From NCBI GenBank assembly GCA_900470775.1, contig UCBZ01000042.1:17153-81152 (forward strand): a DNA stretch of 64,000 bases, given 5' to 3'. This document shows, one piece after another, positions 25,484 to 35,862 of the stretch. The DNA is from Hyphomicrobiales bacterium. GTDB taxonomy: Bacteria; Pseudomonadota; Alphaproteobacteria; Rhizobiales; Beijerinckiaceae. Under the pieces are notes generated by a model, which worked only from the letters and a program-made list of their open reading frames with translations, made no database searches and had not been told where the DNA came from. Every line of letters begins with the position of its first letter. Positions within the stretch are counted from its first letter, which is position 1. A program made the position numbers and the translations under genes.

Positions 25484-26713
25484 TCAGGCTGACTTGACCC
25501 TCCGCGCCAGGGCAAACAACGCGACCGCCGCGAGCGTCGAAAGCGCGATCAGCAGCAGCAGGCTCGTTACCTGCCCTGTTCGCTCGATCAGGACCGCGAA
25601 GGCGAGCGGCGCCGCCGCCCTGATGATCAGGCCCGGCGCCGAGAGCTTGCCGAGCATCGCGCCATAACCAGCCGGGCCGAACAATTGCAGCGGCACGGTT
25701 CCGCGCACGATCGAGCCCAGTCCCATGCTGATGCCGTAGGCGATCGCAAACAGCCCGGCGAGCGTCGCCGTCATGCCGCCGACCAGCAGGAGCATCAGCC
25801 CCAGCGGCATCAGCACGGCCGAGACCCAGGCGGTGGTCACCGGCTGCAGCGCGGTGCCGAACAGCATCTCCACCAACCGGCCGGCGACCTGCGACGGCCC
25901 GATCATCGCCCCGATGCCGACCGCGACCGCCGCGCTCAGGCCCAGCCCCTGCAGCAGCGTCAGCATATGCACCGACATCGCCGAGACGACGAAGCCCTGC
26001 AGCGAGAATGCGAGAGCCAGCAGCAGAAAGGCAGAGCGTCGGGCATCGCCATGAAGATAGCTGCGCGCAGCGACCTCGCCTGTCGGCGTCGACGGCGCGA
26101 TGCCGATGGGATGGCGCACACGGCCAGGCAGCAGGAACAGGTGCAGCGGCACGCAGAGCGCGAACTGCAGCACGGCGTAGAGGCGATAGATCTCGCGCCA
26201 GTCGAACTGGCCCAGCAGCATCGTCGTCAGCGGCCAGAACAGCGTCGAGGCGAAGCCGCCGATCAGAGTGAGCTGGCTGATGGCGCGACGCGCCTGGGCG
26301 CCTCTCGCCTGCGTCAGGGCTGCAAAGGCTGCATCGTAGAGCACCATGGTCGAGACGACTTCGAGCGCGATCATCGCCGCGAAATAGCTGACCGGCCCCC
26401 TCGCCTCCGCCAGCGCCAGCAATGCCACGCCGGCCAGCGCCGAACCGATGCTCATGACGATGCGCGTGCCATAACCATCGATCAGGCGGCCGACCGCTGG
26501 CGCGACCAATCCGCCTGCCAGAAGCCCCGCAGCGAAGCCGCCATAGGTCCATTCCGGTGCCCAGCCGAAGCTCTCTGTCATGCGCGGCGCCAGCACGGCG
26601 AAGGCGTAGTAGAGCGCGCCGTAGCCGATGACCTGGGTCACGCCGAGCGCGAGGATCAGAGGCAGGCCGCTCTTGGCTCCCGGGGCGGGCGGTATCATCG
26701 AAACACTGGACAT
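25484..26713 (-). CDS. MFS transporter (unknown substrate)
   Basis: This 409-residue major facilitator protein has about 12 hydrophobic helices in two halves. Family traits include GYGTRIVMSIG in the loop after helix 2 and a central basic loop near residues 200-215. It resembles MFS members of the MCT/oxalate-antiporter type, but no substrate can be read from the sequence. It starts 10 bases after the methyltransferase gene on the same strand, so the two are probably co-transcribed. It faces the MBL-hydrolase gene convergently. Confidence 0.82.
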   Translation of the reverse strand: MSSVSMIPPAPGAKSGLPLILALGVTQVIGYGALYYAFAVLAPRMTESFGWAPEWTYGGFAAGLLAGGLVAPAVGRLIDGYGTRIVMSIGSALAGVALLALAEARGPVSYFAAMIALEVVSTMVLYDAAFAALTQARGAQARRAISQLTLIGGFASTLFWPLTTMLLGQFDWREIYRLYAVLQFALCVPLHLFLLPGRVRHPIGIAPSTPTGEVAARSYLHGDARRSAFLLLALAFSLQGFVVSAMSVHMLTLLQGLGLSAAVAVGIGAMIGPSQVAGRLVEMLFGTALQPVTTAWVSAVLMPLGLMLLLVGGMTATLAGLFAIAYGISMGLGSIVRGTVPLQLFGPAGYGAMLGKLSAPGLIIRAAAPLAFAVLIERTGQVTSLLLLIALSTLAAVALFALARRVKSA

Positions 26714-26722
26714 CCCTGTCCC

Positions 26723-27214
26723 TCAGCAGACACGGCGATAGGCGTAGTAGCGCCCGGCAGGCACGCCCTCGGGCAGCGGAACCGCCACGAGCGCCGCATG
26801 ATCGAGCTCCCAGCCGCTGAGGACCAGCGCATCGGGCGCCGCCAGCGCCGCGACATGCTCCGGCAACCAGGCGAACAGGATGCGGTCGCGCTCGGGCACG
26901 CCCGTGGTCACGTCGACATGGACGAGTGCGGCGCTGCGGCCATGGCGCGCCGCGAAGGCCGGCAGCGTCATAGCCATATCGCCCGCCACCAGCATACCGG
27001 CCGGCGGCATCGAGGCGGGATTGGGGCTGACATCGCGCTCGAAGACATGGATGTCGCGCTCCGGCAGGATCTCGCGGAGATGATCATAGGTCCGGCCATT
27101 GCCCAGGCCGAGTTCGAGCACGAGGCCGGGACGGTCCATGATCGACGCAGCGGCCCAGTCCAGCATCCGGCGCTGGGCCTCGAGCCGGCGGATGAAACTA
27201 TCGAGGCGGCTCAT
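26723..27214 (-). CDS. Small class I SAM-dependent methyltransferase-like protein
   Basis: The protein has 163 residues. The glycine-rich motif LELGLGNGRTYDHLRE fits SAM-binding motif I, followed by the acidic residue in HVFERDVSP at the end of the next strand. The C-terminal part (VLSGWELDHAALVAVPLPEGV) is typical of a small rhizobial family annotated as S-adenosylmethionine methyltransferase. The substrate is unknown. The start MSRLDSF at 27214 is preferred to a longer frame because the extra N-terminal residues look non-coding and GGAG lies upstream. It is followed closely by the MFS gene. Confidence 0.75.
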   Translation of the reverse strand: MSRLDSFIRRLEAQRRMLDWAAASIMDRPGLVLELGLGNGRTYDHLREILPERDIHVFERDVSPNPASMPPAGMLVAGDMAMTLPAFAARHGRSAALVHVDVTTGVPERDRILFAWLPEHVAALAAPDALVLSGWELDHAALVAVPLPEGVPAGRYYAYRRVC

Positions 27215-27446
27215 GCGCAGTCGTCTCCAGGCGGCATTATTCCCCGGCGCGTTCAGATGCGAAAGCGTGCCGTCGTGCCGGCATAGCAGCGGCGACGGGC
27301 GCGCCGATACCCCCTCCAAACGACAGGCTTGTCAGGACGATCGGCGAATGCCCTAATTCATCACGATGACGGTCGCCCTGCCGAGGCGGAGCGACCAGCG
27401 GCCGCCAAGAGCCGTCTTCAACATTTTCAGGGAGGTATCCGATTCC

Positions 27447-28424
27447 ATGACCACGTCACGTTCTCTCGTCGCGCTCGCGGTCGCCACCGGGCTCAGCCTC
27501 GTCGCGGCGGGTTCGGCTCAAGCCCAAACCTGGCCGCAGCGCCCGATCACATTTATCGTCCCCTTCCCGGCCGGCGGCGGCACCGACGCCTTCGCCCGCC
27601 CGTTGGCAGCCCAACTCGACCAGCAGCTCGGCCAGCGCATCATCATCGAGAATCGCGGCGGCGCCGGCGGCACGGTCGGCGCCTCGGCCGCATCCAAGAT
27701 GCAGCCGGATGGCTACGGTTTCTTCGTTGGCGCGGCTCACCACGCCATCGCGCCGGCGCTCTATCCGAAGCTGGACTACAACATCCAGACCGACTTCATC
27801 CCGATCGCGGTGATCGCGCAGCCGCCGCAGGTCATCGTCGTCCATCCGAAGGTCGAGGCCAAGACGGTCGCCGAGCTGATCGCCTTCGCCAAGGCCAACC
27901 CGGACAAGCTGAACTACGCCTCGGCCGGCAACGGCACCACGCATCACCTCGCCGGCGAGCTGTTCAAACTGCAGACCAAGACCAGCCTGACGCATGTCCC
28001 CTATCGCGGTGCCGGCCCGGCGCTGCAGGACATCGTCGCCGGCCAGGTCGACGTGCTGTTTGACGGTCTCGGTTCGTCCGCGCCGCAGATTCAGAGCGGC
28101 CGCCTGCGCGGTCTCGCCGTCGCGGCGGCGACGCGCTCGGACGCGATTCCCGATGTGCCCACAGCCAAGGAGGCCGGGCTCGACGGCTATGAGGTCGCGA
28201 CCTGGTATGCGCTCTGGGCGCCCAAAGGCACGCCGCCAGAGATTGTCGCCCGCATGCGCGCCGAAGTCGCCAAGGCGCTCGCCGCGCCGGCCATCGCCGA
28301 TGCCTGGAAGAAGAACGGTTCGCCGATCCCGACGCTCGCAGGCGATGATTTCGGCAAGTTCGTCACCGCCGAGATTGCGCGCTGGGGCACGGTGGTGAAG
28401 GACGCGCAGGTCAAGCTGGAGTGA
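27447..28424 (+). CDS. Tripartite tricarboxylate transporter (Bug-family) receptor
   Basis: This 325-residue periplasmic binding protein has a signal peptide of about 27 residues ending GSAQAQ. Its body shows the Bug/TctC pattern: WPQRPITFIVPFPAGGGTD, IIENRGGAGGTVGA and THVPYRGAGPALQDI. Such receptors bind carboxylates or aromatic acids and usually deliver them to TctA/TctB membrane subunits. No tctA or tctB gene is nearby, so this is an orphan receptor. GGGAGG lies about 11 bases before the ATG at 27447. Confidence 0.88.
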   Translation: MTTSRSLVALAVATGLSLVAAGSAQAQTWPQRPITFIVPFPAGGGTDAFARPLAAQLDQQLGQRIIIENRGGAGGTVGASAASKMQPDGYGFFVGAAHHAIAPALYPKLDYNIQTDFIPIAVIAQPPQVIVVHPKVEAKTVAELIAFAKANPDKLNYASAGNGTTHHLAGELFKLQTKTSLTHVPYRGAGPALQDIVAGQVDVLFDGLGSSAPQIQSGRLRGLAVAAATRSDAIPDVPTAKEAGLDGYEVATWYALWAPKGTPPEIVARMRAEVAKALAAPAIADAWKKNGSPIPTLAGDDFGKFVTAEIARWGTVVKDAQVKLE

Positions 28425-28449
28425 GCGGGGCCGCTCACGCCGCCCTTTC

Positions 28450-29031
28450 TCATCCGTCGATCGCTTCCTCATCGCCCGCGCCGTCAATCACAGCGCGGGC
28501 GATTGTCATCGGGAAGCCCGCACGCGCCATCGCCGCCAGATCCTTTTGCCGCAAGGCCACACGGTCGCCTCTGCTCCAGGGACCGAGCCGTTTGCGCTGG
28601 GCGGTCTTCAGCGCCGCCGCCAACTCGTCCTCGGTACTGGCGTCGCTGGCCTCCGCCGCAAGCTCGCGCGACACGCCCTTGGCGGACAGGCTTGCCGCGA
28701 CGGCGCGCGAGGATCGGCCCTTGCGCCGCAGCGTCGCCGCCCTCGCCTGCGCAAAGCGCTCGTCATCGACAAGCCCCGAGGTCACGCAGCGCGCCACGAC
28801 CTCATCCAGCATCGCATCGAACGCCGCCGGCTCCAGCCCGTGATGCCGGCAGCTCAGATTGATCTTGCGCGCCAGTACCCGGCGCAGCTGCGCAGCCGGC
28901 GCGGCATAGCGTTCGAGGTAATGCATCGCCGCGCGCTGGAGATAGTCGGCGCTGATGCGACGCGGTGGCCGGCGCACGGGCCTGCGATTCTGGAAATTGC
29001 CGCTGTCGGGGCGCCCTCCTCCGGTCTCCAT
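28450..29031 (-). CDS. recX: Recombination regulator RecX
   Basis: RecX here has 193 residues. Three-helix RecX repeats are visible: ADYLQRAAMHYLERYAAPAAQLRRVLARKI, then VDDERFAQARAATLRRKGRSSRAVAASL, and a shorter third. RecX binds RecA filaments and limits recombinase activity. The ATG at 29031 overlaps the arfB stop as ATGA. Unlike the E. coli arrangement it is not beside recA. Confidence 0.88.
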   Translation of the reverse strand: METGGGRPDSGNFQNRRPVRRPPRRISADYLQRAAMHYLERYAAPAAQLRRVLARKINLSCRHHGLEPAAFDAMLDEVVARCVTSGLVDDERFAQARAATLRRKGRSSRAVAASLSAKGVSRELAAEASDASTEDELAAALKTAQRKRLGPWSRGDRVALRQKDLAAMARAGFPMTIARAVIDGAGDEEAIDG

Positions 29032-29450
29032 CAATCCTCGCCCGGCCTGGCGCGGCCGGCCTTGATCGAGGAGCGCTTGTCCTTGGAAACCAGCCGGCGC
29101 TCCTTCGAGGCCTTGGTCGGCTTGGTCGGGCGGCGGGTCTGCGGACGGATCGCGGCCTCGCGGATCATCTCGAGCAGGCGTTCCAACGCCTCCTCGCGGT
29201 TGCGCTTCTGGCTGCGCTGCGCCTGCGCGATGATGACGATCACGCCGTCCTGCGTCAGGCGGCTGCCGGCGAGCTTCATCAGCCGGATCGCGACATCGTT
29301 GGGCAGCGAGGTCGAGCGCCGCGCATCGAAACGCAGCTGCACCGCGCTCGAGACCTTGTTGACGTTCTGCCCGCCGGGACCCGAGGCGCGCACGAAGGTC
29401 TCCTCGATCTCGCTCTCGTCGATGGCGATGGACGGCGTCACTTGAATCAT
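29031..29450 (-). CDS. arfB: Ribosome-rescue peptidyl-tRNA hydrolase ArfB (YaeJ)
   Basis: This 139-residue release-factor-like protein has the catalytic GGQ in RASGPGGQNVNKVSSAV (about residues 22-38). It lacks the codon-recognition domain of RF1/RF2 and ends in a basic tail (RRPTKPTKASKERR, KDKRSSIKAGRAR) that inserts in the empty mRNA channel. ArfB frees peptides from ribosomes stalled without a stop codon. Its stop overlaps the recX start. Confidence 0.93.
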   Translation of the reverse strand: MIQVTPSIAIDESEIEETFVRASGPGGQNVNKVSSAVQLRFDARRSTSLPNDVAIRLMKLAGSRLTQDGVIVIIAQAQRSQKRNREEALERLLEMIREAAIRPQTRRPTKPTKASKERRLVSKDKRSSIKAGRARPGED

Positions 29451-29488
29451 GGGAGGAACCGTAGCTCATTTGACGGAGATTTTCAGCC

Positions 29489-30328
29489 TTGCAGCCCTCC
29501 AGCGACATCGCCCGGCTGATCGAGATCATGGCGGCGCTGCGCACGCCGGGCACGGGCTGCCCCTGGGATCTCGAACAGGATTTCGCGTCGATCGCGCCCT
29601 ACACGGTCGAGGAGGCCTATGAGGTTGCCGACGCGATCGCGCGCGGCGACCGGCTCGATCTCAAGGACGAGCTCGGCGATTTGCTGCTCCAGGTTGTCTA
29701 TCATGCCCGCATGGCGGAGGAGGAAGGCGCTTTCGCCTTCCCCGACGTGGTCGAGGCGATCACCGCCAAGCTGATCCGGCGCCATCCACATGTCTTCGGC
29801 GATGCGCGCGACCTGTCACCGGCCCAGGTCAAGGCGCTGTGGCACCAGATCAAGGCGCAGGAGAAAGCCGACAAGGCCGCAGCCCGGCGCGCAGCCGGCC
29901 TGCCCGAGCAGGTCGAGGAGAAGGGCGTGCTCGCCGGCGTCACGCAGGCCCTGCCCGCCCTCACCCGCGCCTGGAAGCTGCAGGCCAAGGCCTCCACCGT
30001 CGGTTTCGACTGGAACGACGCCCGTCTCGTGCTCGACAAGATCCGCGAGGAAACCGCCGAGATCGACGAGGCGTTGGCCTCGGGCGACAAGGCGGCGATC
30101 GCCGAGGAAATCGGCGATCTGCTCTTCGTCGTCGCCAACCTCGCCCGCCATGTCGATGCCGACCCCGAAGGCTGCCTTCAGGCCGCCAACGCCAAGTTCG
30201 AGCGCCGATTCAAGGGAATCGAGCAGGCCCTGGAAGCTCAGGGCCGGACCGCCGCCGATGCGAGCCTCGACGAGATGGAAGCGCTCTGGCAGGCGGTGAA
30301 ACGCGGCGAGCAGGCCCGAAACCGGTAG
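29489..30328 (+). CDS. mazG: Nucleoside triphosphate pyrophosphohydrolase MazG
   Basis: MazG here has 279 residues and two MazG domains. The N-terminal one shows CPWDLEQDFASIAPYTVEEAYEVADAI with the EExxE-type metal site and ELGDLLLQVVYHA. The C-terminal one shows EIGDLLFVVANLARH. It hydrolyses nucleoside triphosphates to monophosphates, cleaning the pool and affecting ppGpp responses. The start is TTG at 29489, the first start codon after an in-frame stop, with GGAG about 11 bases upstream; the family pattern begins there. Confidence 0.9.
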   Translation: MQPSSDIARLIEIMAALRTPGTGCPWDLEQDFASIAPYTVEEAYEVADAIARGDRLDLKDELGDLLLQVVYHARMAEEEGAFAFPDVVEAITAKLIRRHPHVFGDARDLSPAQVKALWHQIKAQEKADKAAARRAAGLPEQVEEKGVLAGVTQALPALTRAWKLQAKASTVGFDWNDARLVLDKIREETAEIDEALASGDKAAIAEEIGDLLFVVANLARHVDADPEGCLQAANAKFERRFKGIEQALEAQGRTAADASLDEMEALWQAVKRGEQARNR

Positions 30329-30377
30329 GCCCGCGCATGCAGAAGAAGCGCGGAATGCCAATTGCGGGGAGATCGCG

Positions 30378-30836
30378 ATGAGACGGGCCGTTGTCCTGGG
30401 GCTGATCGTGCTCGGCTGCGCCGCGCCTGTGGCCGCCAGTTGGAAGCCCAGCATCTTCGACGGCGAAAGCCGGCGCTCGATCCAGGGTTGCGCCGCGAAA
30501 TCGACCGATGATTCCTGGTCTTGCGCCTTCATCCGCTGCGAGCCCGGCAACCGGCTCGGGCTTTATCTCGATGTGCCGGGCGCGCTGGCCGAAGGGCCGA
30601 TCACCCTGGCCGTCGGGGCCCGCTCCTTTGTCCTTGCGCTGGAATCGACCCCGCCCAGTCCCTTCGGCGGCGCCTTGCGAGTGGTCGGCGCCGGCCCCGA
30701 GCTGGTCCCGGCGCTGGCTGCGGGCACATCACTGCGAATCGTCAACTACGGCATCAACTCGGGATACGACGCGATCCCGCTGACGGGCATCGCGTCACAT
30801 CTGCGCCGGATCGAACAGGCCTGCAAGCCGCGCTAA
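30378..30836 (+). CDS. Secreted hypothetical protein with four conserved-looking cysteines
   Basis: I do not recognise the family. The protein has 152 residues with a signal peptide of about 20 residues (ending PVAA). The mature part has cysteines at about 38, 49, 54 and 149 (QGCAA, WSCAFIRCEPG, EQACKPR), enough for two disulfides, and a predicted beta-rich middle. It is probably a periplasmic protein. It lies between mazG and cysG on the same strand, but nothing links it functionally to either. Confidence 0.65.
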   Translation: MRRAVVLGLIVLGCAAPVAASWKPSIFDGESRRSIQGCAAKSTDDSWSCAFIRCEPGNRLGLYLDVPGALAEGPITLAVGARSFVLALESTPPSPFGGALRVVGAGPELVPALAAGTSLRIVNYGINSGYDAIPLTGIASHLRRIEQACKPR

Positions 30837-30965
30837 TCAGCCGACAGACTGCCTTGCTGGTTCGCCCCTTGCTTTCGGCCTATCCTGTTGCAGGGAATGG
30901 CTTCCGCCCGCTATCGGACCATATCGAGCCGGCATGATGGGCCTGGAAGACAGACAAAGAACGCG

Positions 30966-32426
30966 ATGACGCAGAGACGACCCGAAACCACCAGCGCACG
31001 CCGTATCGAGCGTCTGGCGACATTGCCGCTCTTCCACAAGCTGGAGGGGCGCAAGGTCGTGCTGGCCGGCGACAGCGAAGGCGCACTCTGGAAGGCCGAG
31101 CTCCTGGCCGCGACCGGCGCCGATCTGCACGTCTTCGCAGGCCTCGGCGCAGAGCTGTTCGACAGCCTTGCGAAACAGGGCAATGGTGGGCGTATCACCG
31201 TCCATGTGCGAAATTGGCAAGCGGCCGATCTTCAGGATGCTGCGCTCGCGGTCGGCGATATCGAGAATGAAGCCGAGATCCGCGCCTTCGTCGCTGCGGC
31301 GCGGCAGGCCGGCGCGCCGGTCAACATCGTCGACAAGCCGGAGCATTGCGACTTCTCCTTCGGGACGCTGGTCAACCGCTCGCCGCTGATCGTCGCGATC
31401 TCGACCGATGGCGCCGCCCCCGTCTTCGGGCAGGCGCTCCGCGCCAGGATCGAGACGCTGCTGCCGGCCGGGCTCAAGGCCTGGGCTCAAGCCGCCAAGG
31501 ACTGGCGGCCAGCAGTGCAGGCGCGCGAGTTGCCCTTCGCACTGCGGCGCGCCTTCTGGGAGCTTTTCACCACCAAAGCGATGAGTGAGCCGGAGCGGGC
31601 TCCAGACGAGGATGACAGGGCGGCGCTGTTCGCAGCACTCGACCGGCTCGAGGGCAGTCCGGACGGCACTGGTCGGGTCAGCCTGGTCGGTGCGGGTCCC
31701 GGCGATCCGGAACTGCTGACGCTCAAGGCGATCCGCGCGCTCCAGAGCGCTGACATCATCCTTTACGACGATCTGGTCTCGCCCGGCGTGCTCGAACTCG
31801 CCCGCCGCGAGGCCAAACGCATGATGGTTGGCAAGACGGGCTACGGCCCCTCGGTCAAGCAGAGCGAGATCAACGCGCTGATCGTCTCGCTGGCGAGCCA
31901 GGGCAAGCATGTCGTGCGGCTGAAGGGCGGCGATCCCGGTATTTTCGGGCGCGCCGGCGAGGAGATCGCCGCCTGCGCGGCGGCTGGCCTGCCCGTGACG
32001 ATCGTGCCGGGCATTTCGGCGGCGCAGGGCGCGGCTGCCTCGCTCGGCTTGTCGCTGACCCATCGCGACCATGCCCGCCGCCTGCAATTCGTCACCGGCC
32101 ATGCCCGCAGCGGCGACCTGCCCGAGGATCTGGACTGGCGAGCCATGGCCGATCCTCATGCTACGACGGTGATCTACATGGCACGCGCCACCCTGTCGGG
32201 CTTCCGCGACCGCGCCATCGCGGCGGGGCTTGATCCGCGGACGCCGGCCATCGCCGTGCAATCGGCGACGCTGCCCGGCGAGGTCCGCGTCGCCGCCACC
32301 ATCGCGACGCTGCCGGAACGCCTCCGCGAGCTTCCGAAGGGTGGGCCGGTGCTGGTGATGGTCGGTCACGCGCTGGGGGGCGCGCTCTCCGGAACGGCCT
32401 CCGTCGCCGACCGCCGCCGCGCCTGA
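30966..32426 (+). CDS. cysG: Siroheme synthase CysG
   Basis: This 486-residue multifunctional enzyme makes siroheme for sulfite or nitrite reductase. The N-terminal NAD-dependent dehydrogenase/ferrochelatase half starts LPLFHKLEGRKVVLAGD, where the usual GGG motif is modified to AGDSEGA. The C-terminal SAM uroporphyrinogen methyltransferase is well conserved: VGAGPGDPELLTLKAIRAL, YDDLVSPGVL, RLKGGDPGIFGRAGEE and TVVPGI-like TIVPGISAAQGAAASLG. The start at 30966 is chosen over an upstream in-frame ATG (30888) because the extra residues look non-coding. OsmC and sulfurtransferase genes follow, fitting a sulfur-metabolism neighbourhood. Confidence 0.92.
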   Translation: MTQRRPETTSARRIERLATLPLFHKLEGRKVVLAGDSEGALWKAELLAATGADLHVFAGLGAELFDSLAKQGNGGRITVHVRNWQAADLQDAALAVGDIENEAEIRAFVAAARQAGAPVNIVDKPEHCDFSFGTLVNRSPLIVAISTDGAAPVFGQALRARIETLLPAGLKAWAQAAKDWRPAVQARELPFALRRAFWELFTTKAMSEPERAPDEDDRAALFAALDRLEGSPDGTGRVSLVGAGPGDPELLTLKAIRALQSADIILYDDLVSPGVLELARREAKRMMVGKTGYGPSVKQSEINALIVSLASQGKHVVRLKGGDPGIFGRAGEEIAACAAAGLPVTIVPGISAAQGAAASLGLSLTHRDHARRLQFVTGHARSGDLPEDLDWRAMADPHATTVIYMARATLSGFRDRAIAAGLDPRTPAIAVQSATLPGEVRVAATIATLPERLRELPKGGPVLVMVGHALGGALSGTASVADRRRA

Positions 32427-32525
32427 GCGCGCGCCGAAGCCCGCCGGGCTCGCCTCATTCCGTTCAAGCGGCTATGCCATGCAACCGACTTCGCCATGGC
32501 TGAATCGGCAGACAGGAGACGCAGC

Positions 32526-32963
32526 ATGAAAGCGCGTGCAAGATGGGTCGAGGGCATGGCCTTCATGGGCGAGGCCGGCAGCGGCCATGCCGTCATGATG
32601 GACGGCTCGCCTGAATATGGCGGGCGCAATATCGGGATCCGGCCGATGGAGATGCTGCTGATCGGGCTTGCCGGCTGCACCGGCTTCGATGTCGTGCAGA
32701 TCCTGAAGAAGGGCCGCGAGCCGGTCACCGGCTGCGAGGTCGAGGTCGAGGCCGAGCGCGCCGTCGAGGATCCCAAGGTCTTCACCAAAATCCATCTCGG
32801 CTATCGCATCAGCGGGCCGGGCCTCTCGCAAGCCAAGGTCGAGCGGGCCGTCACATTGTCGAAGGAAAAATACTGTTCGGCTTCGATCATGCTCGGCGCC
32901 ACCGCCGAATTTACCTATGCGATCGATATCGTCGACGAAACGAAGAAGGTAGCAGCCGAATGA
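32526..32963 (+). CDS. OsmC/YhfA-family protein
   Basis: The protein has 145 residues and the OsmC fold. It shows RPMEMLLIGLAGCTGFDVVQILKK, with the family's first cysteine, and KYCSASIML, with the second, as in peroxide-reducing or YhfA-like members. The substrate is uncertain; YhfA-type proteins are less clearly peroxidases than Ohr or OsmC. GGAG lies 7 bases before the ATG at 32526, which favours this start over one 30 bases upstream. The stop overlaps the sulfurtransferase start. Confidence 0.85.
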   Translation: MKARARWVEGMAFMGEAGSGHAVMMDGSPEYGGRNIGIRPMEMLLIGLAGCTGFDVVQILKKGREPVTGCEVEVEAERAVEDPKVFTKIHLGYRISGPGLSQAKVERAVTLSKEKYCSASIMLGATAEFTYAIDIVDETKKVAAE

Positions 32964-33826
32964 GCGAAACCGCATTTTCCGGCCTGATCAGCCCCGAGAC
33001 TCTTCTGGCGCGGCTTAGCGACAGCAACCTCGTCGTGCTCGACATCCGCTCCTCCGTCGATGGCGGCGGCAAGGCGGCCTACGAGGCCGGCCATGTGCCC
33101 GGCGCCGTGCATTCCGACTATGTCGCGGATGGCTGGCGCGCCAAGGTCGGCAATGCGCCGGGCCTTCTGCCCCCGCTCGACCATCTTGCCGCTCTCGTGG
33201 GCCGGCTCGGCATCAAGCCGCATGACGACGTCGTCGTCGTCCCTGCCGGCGTCAGCGCGACCGATTTTGCCGCCGCCGCCCGCATCTACTGGACGCTGAA
33301 GCTGGTCGGCCACGGCCAGCAGGCGATCCTCGATGGCGGCTTCAAGGCCTGGATCTCGGATGCTTCGCGTCCGGTCGAGACCGGCCCCTCCGCCCCGAAG
33401 CCGACGGAGCCCTACCCTGTCGTGATGCAGCAGCGCCTGCGCAGCACGAGCGACGCCACGCTCGTCGCCTCGCGCAGCAAGCTCGCGACACTGGTCGATG
33501 CGCGCTCGACCAGCTATTTCGAGGGCCGCGAGAAGGCGCCCGAGGCAGCGCGGGCCGGGCACATCCCGGGTGCGGTCTCGCGCGACTATGCCGAGGCGTT
33601 CGAGCCGGCGACGGGGCGGTTGAAGCCGGCGGGCGATCTGGCGAAGCTGTTCAGCGCAGTGCCCAACGGCCCGGCGATCTCCTATTGCAACACCGGCCAT
33701 ACGGCGGCGCTGAACTGGTTCGTCATGTCGGAACTGCTCGGCCGTGACGAGATCGCGCTCTATGACGGTTCGATGACCGACTGGACGCAGGACCCGGAGC
33801 GGCCGGTGGCGACAGGGGCCGCCTGA
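32960..33826 (+). CDS. sseA: 3-mercaptopyruvate/thiosulfate sulfurtransferase (two rhodanese domains)
   Basis: This 288-residue protein has an inactive N-terminal rhodanese domain without the catalytic cysteine (VVVVPAGVSATDF), and an active C-terminal one with C in SYCNTGHTAALNWF. It moves sulfane sulfur from mercaptopyruvate or thiosulfate to acceptors. The loop CNTGHT differs from the CGSGVT of E. coli SseA and from CRKGVT of rhodanese, so substrate preference is open. It starts inside the OsmC stop (ATGA), so the two are co-translated. Confidence 0.85.
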   Translation: MSETAFSGLISPETLLARLSDSNLVVLDIRSSVDGGGKAAYEAGHVPGAVHSDYVADGWRAKVGNAPGLLPPLDHLAALVGRLGIKPHDDVVVVPAGVSATDFAAAARIYWTLKLVGHGQQAILDGGFKAWISDASRPVETGPSAPKPTEPYPVVMQQRLRSTSDATLVASRSKLATLVDARSTSYFEGREKAPEAARAGHIPGAVSRDYAEAFEPATGRLKPAGDLAKLFSAVPNGPAISYCNTGHTAALNWFVMSELLGRDEIALYDGSMTDWTQDPERPVATGAA

Positions 33827-33846
33827 ACCGCTCCGGCAGCACCTAT

Positions 33847-34302
33847 TCAGTTGTTGCTTCTCGATACCGAGCGGTTGCCCTGCCGGTCGACATGGACGCC
33901 GGTGACGCGGCCGTCGGCAGTGCGGGTGAAGGTGCTGGTGATGCCGGTCTTGGGATTGTAGACGGTCCGGTTGACCTTGTTTCTCTTCGCCCCGTCGCCG
34001 CGCCGGCCCTGCACCATGTTGCCATCAGGCGTCAGCGTCCTGACGGAGCGAACGCCGCCGCCGATATCTTCCGATGTGATGCGCGTGCCGTCGGGCAGGG
34101 TCGAACGAGCCGATGCGATCGGACCGGGCCGGCGCGCCGCGCCTGCTGCTGGCAGCGCAGCCCTGTTTGCCGGCGCGGGCTGGGCCCAGCGGTCGTCGCC
34201 GCCTCCGCCTCCGCCTCCGCCGCCTTCAGCGTGTGCCGTAGCCGCCATGCCGAGCACCAGCGCTGCCGCGCCGGCCAGGGACAGGATTGCATTGCGTGTC
34301 AT
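33847..34302 (-). CDS. Glycine-rich secreted protein, unknown function
   Basis: I do not recognise the family. The protein has 151 residues, with a signal peptide of about 23 residues (LGMAATAHA). A run of nine glycines follows, and then a basic region with repeated DG turns (LPDGTRITSED, TPDGNMVQGRRGDG, TADGRVTGVHVDRQGN). GAGGAG 6 bases before the ATG at 34302 supports the start. It is probably a periplasmic or surface protein. It is divergent from rimO. Confidence 0.65.
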   Translation of the reverse strand: MTRNAILSLAGAAALVLGMAATAHAEGGGGGGGGGDDRWAQPAPANRAALPAAGAARRPGPIASARSTLPDGTRITSEDIGGGVRSVRTLTPDGNMVQGRRGDGAKRNKVNRTVYNPKTGITSTFTRTADGRVTGVHVDRQGNRSVSRSNN

Positions 34303-34524
34303 GACCGTCTCCTCCTCACATAGGGTTTCTTGGCACCCGTCACGGGCGACACGCATTGGTCGCAGGAGCAGGCGATCAGGTTCACGCGCTGGCACGCTTT
34401 TCAGCAGAAGCGGGGCCAGGACAGCGCATATTTGCCAAACCGGCCGAAACGGGGCAAAGGAAGCGCATCCGCGCAGGCCCTTCAGCCGTGCCCTTTTGCT
34501 CCTCAATCTCCGAGTCCGCCGCCG

Positions 34525-35844
<1,320 letters not shown>

Positions 35845-35862
35845 GGCATGTCCTCGTAGTTC

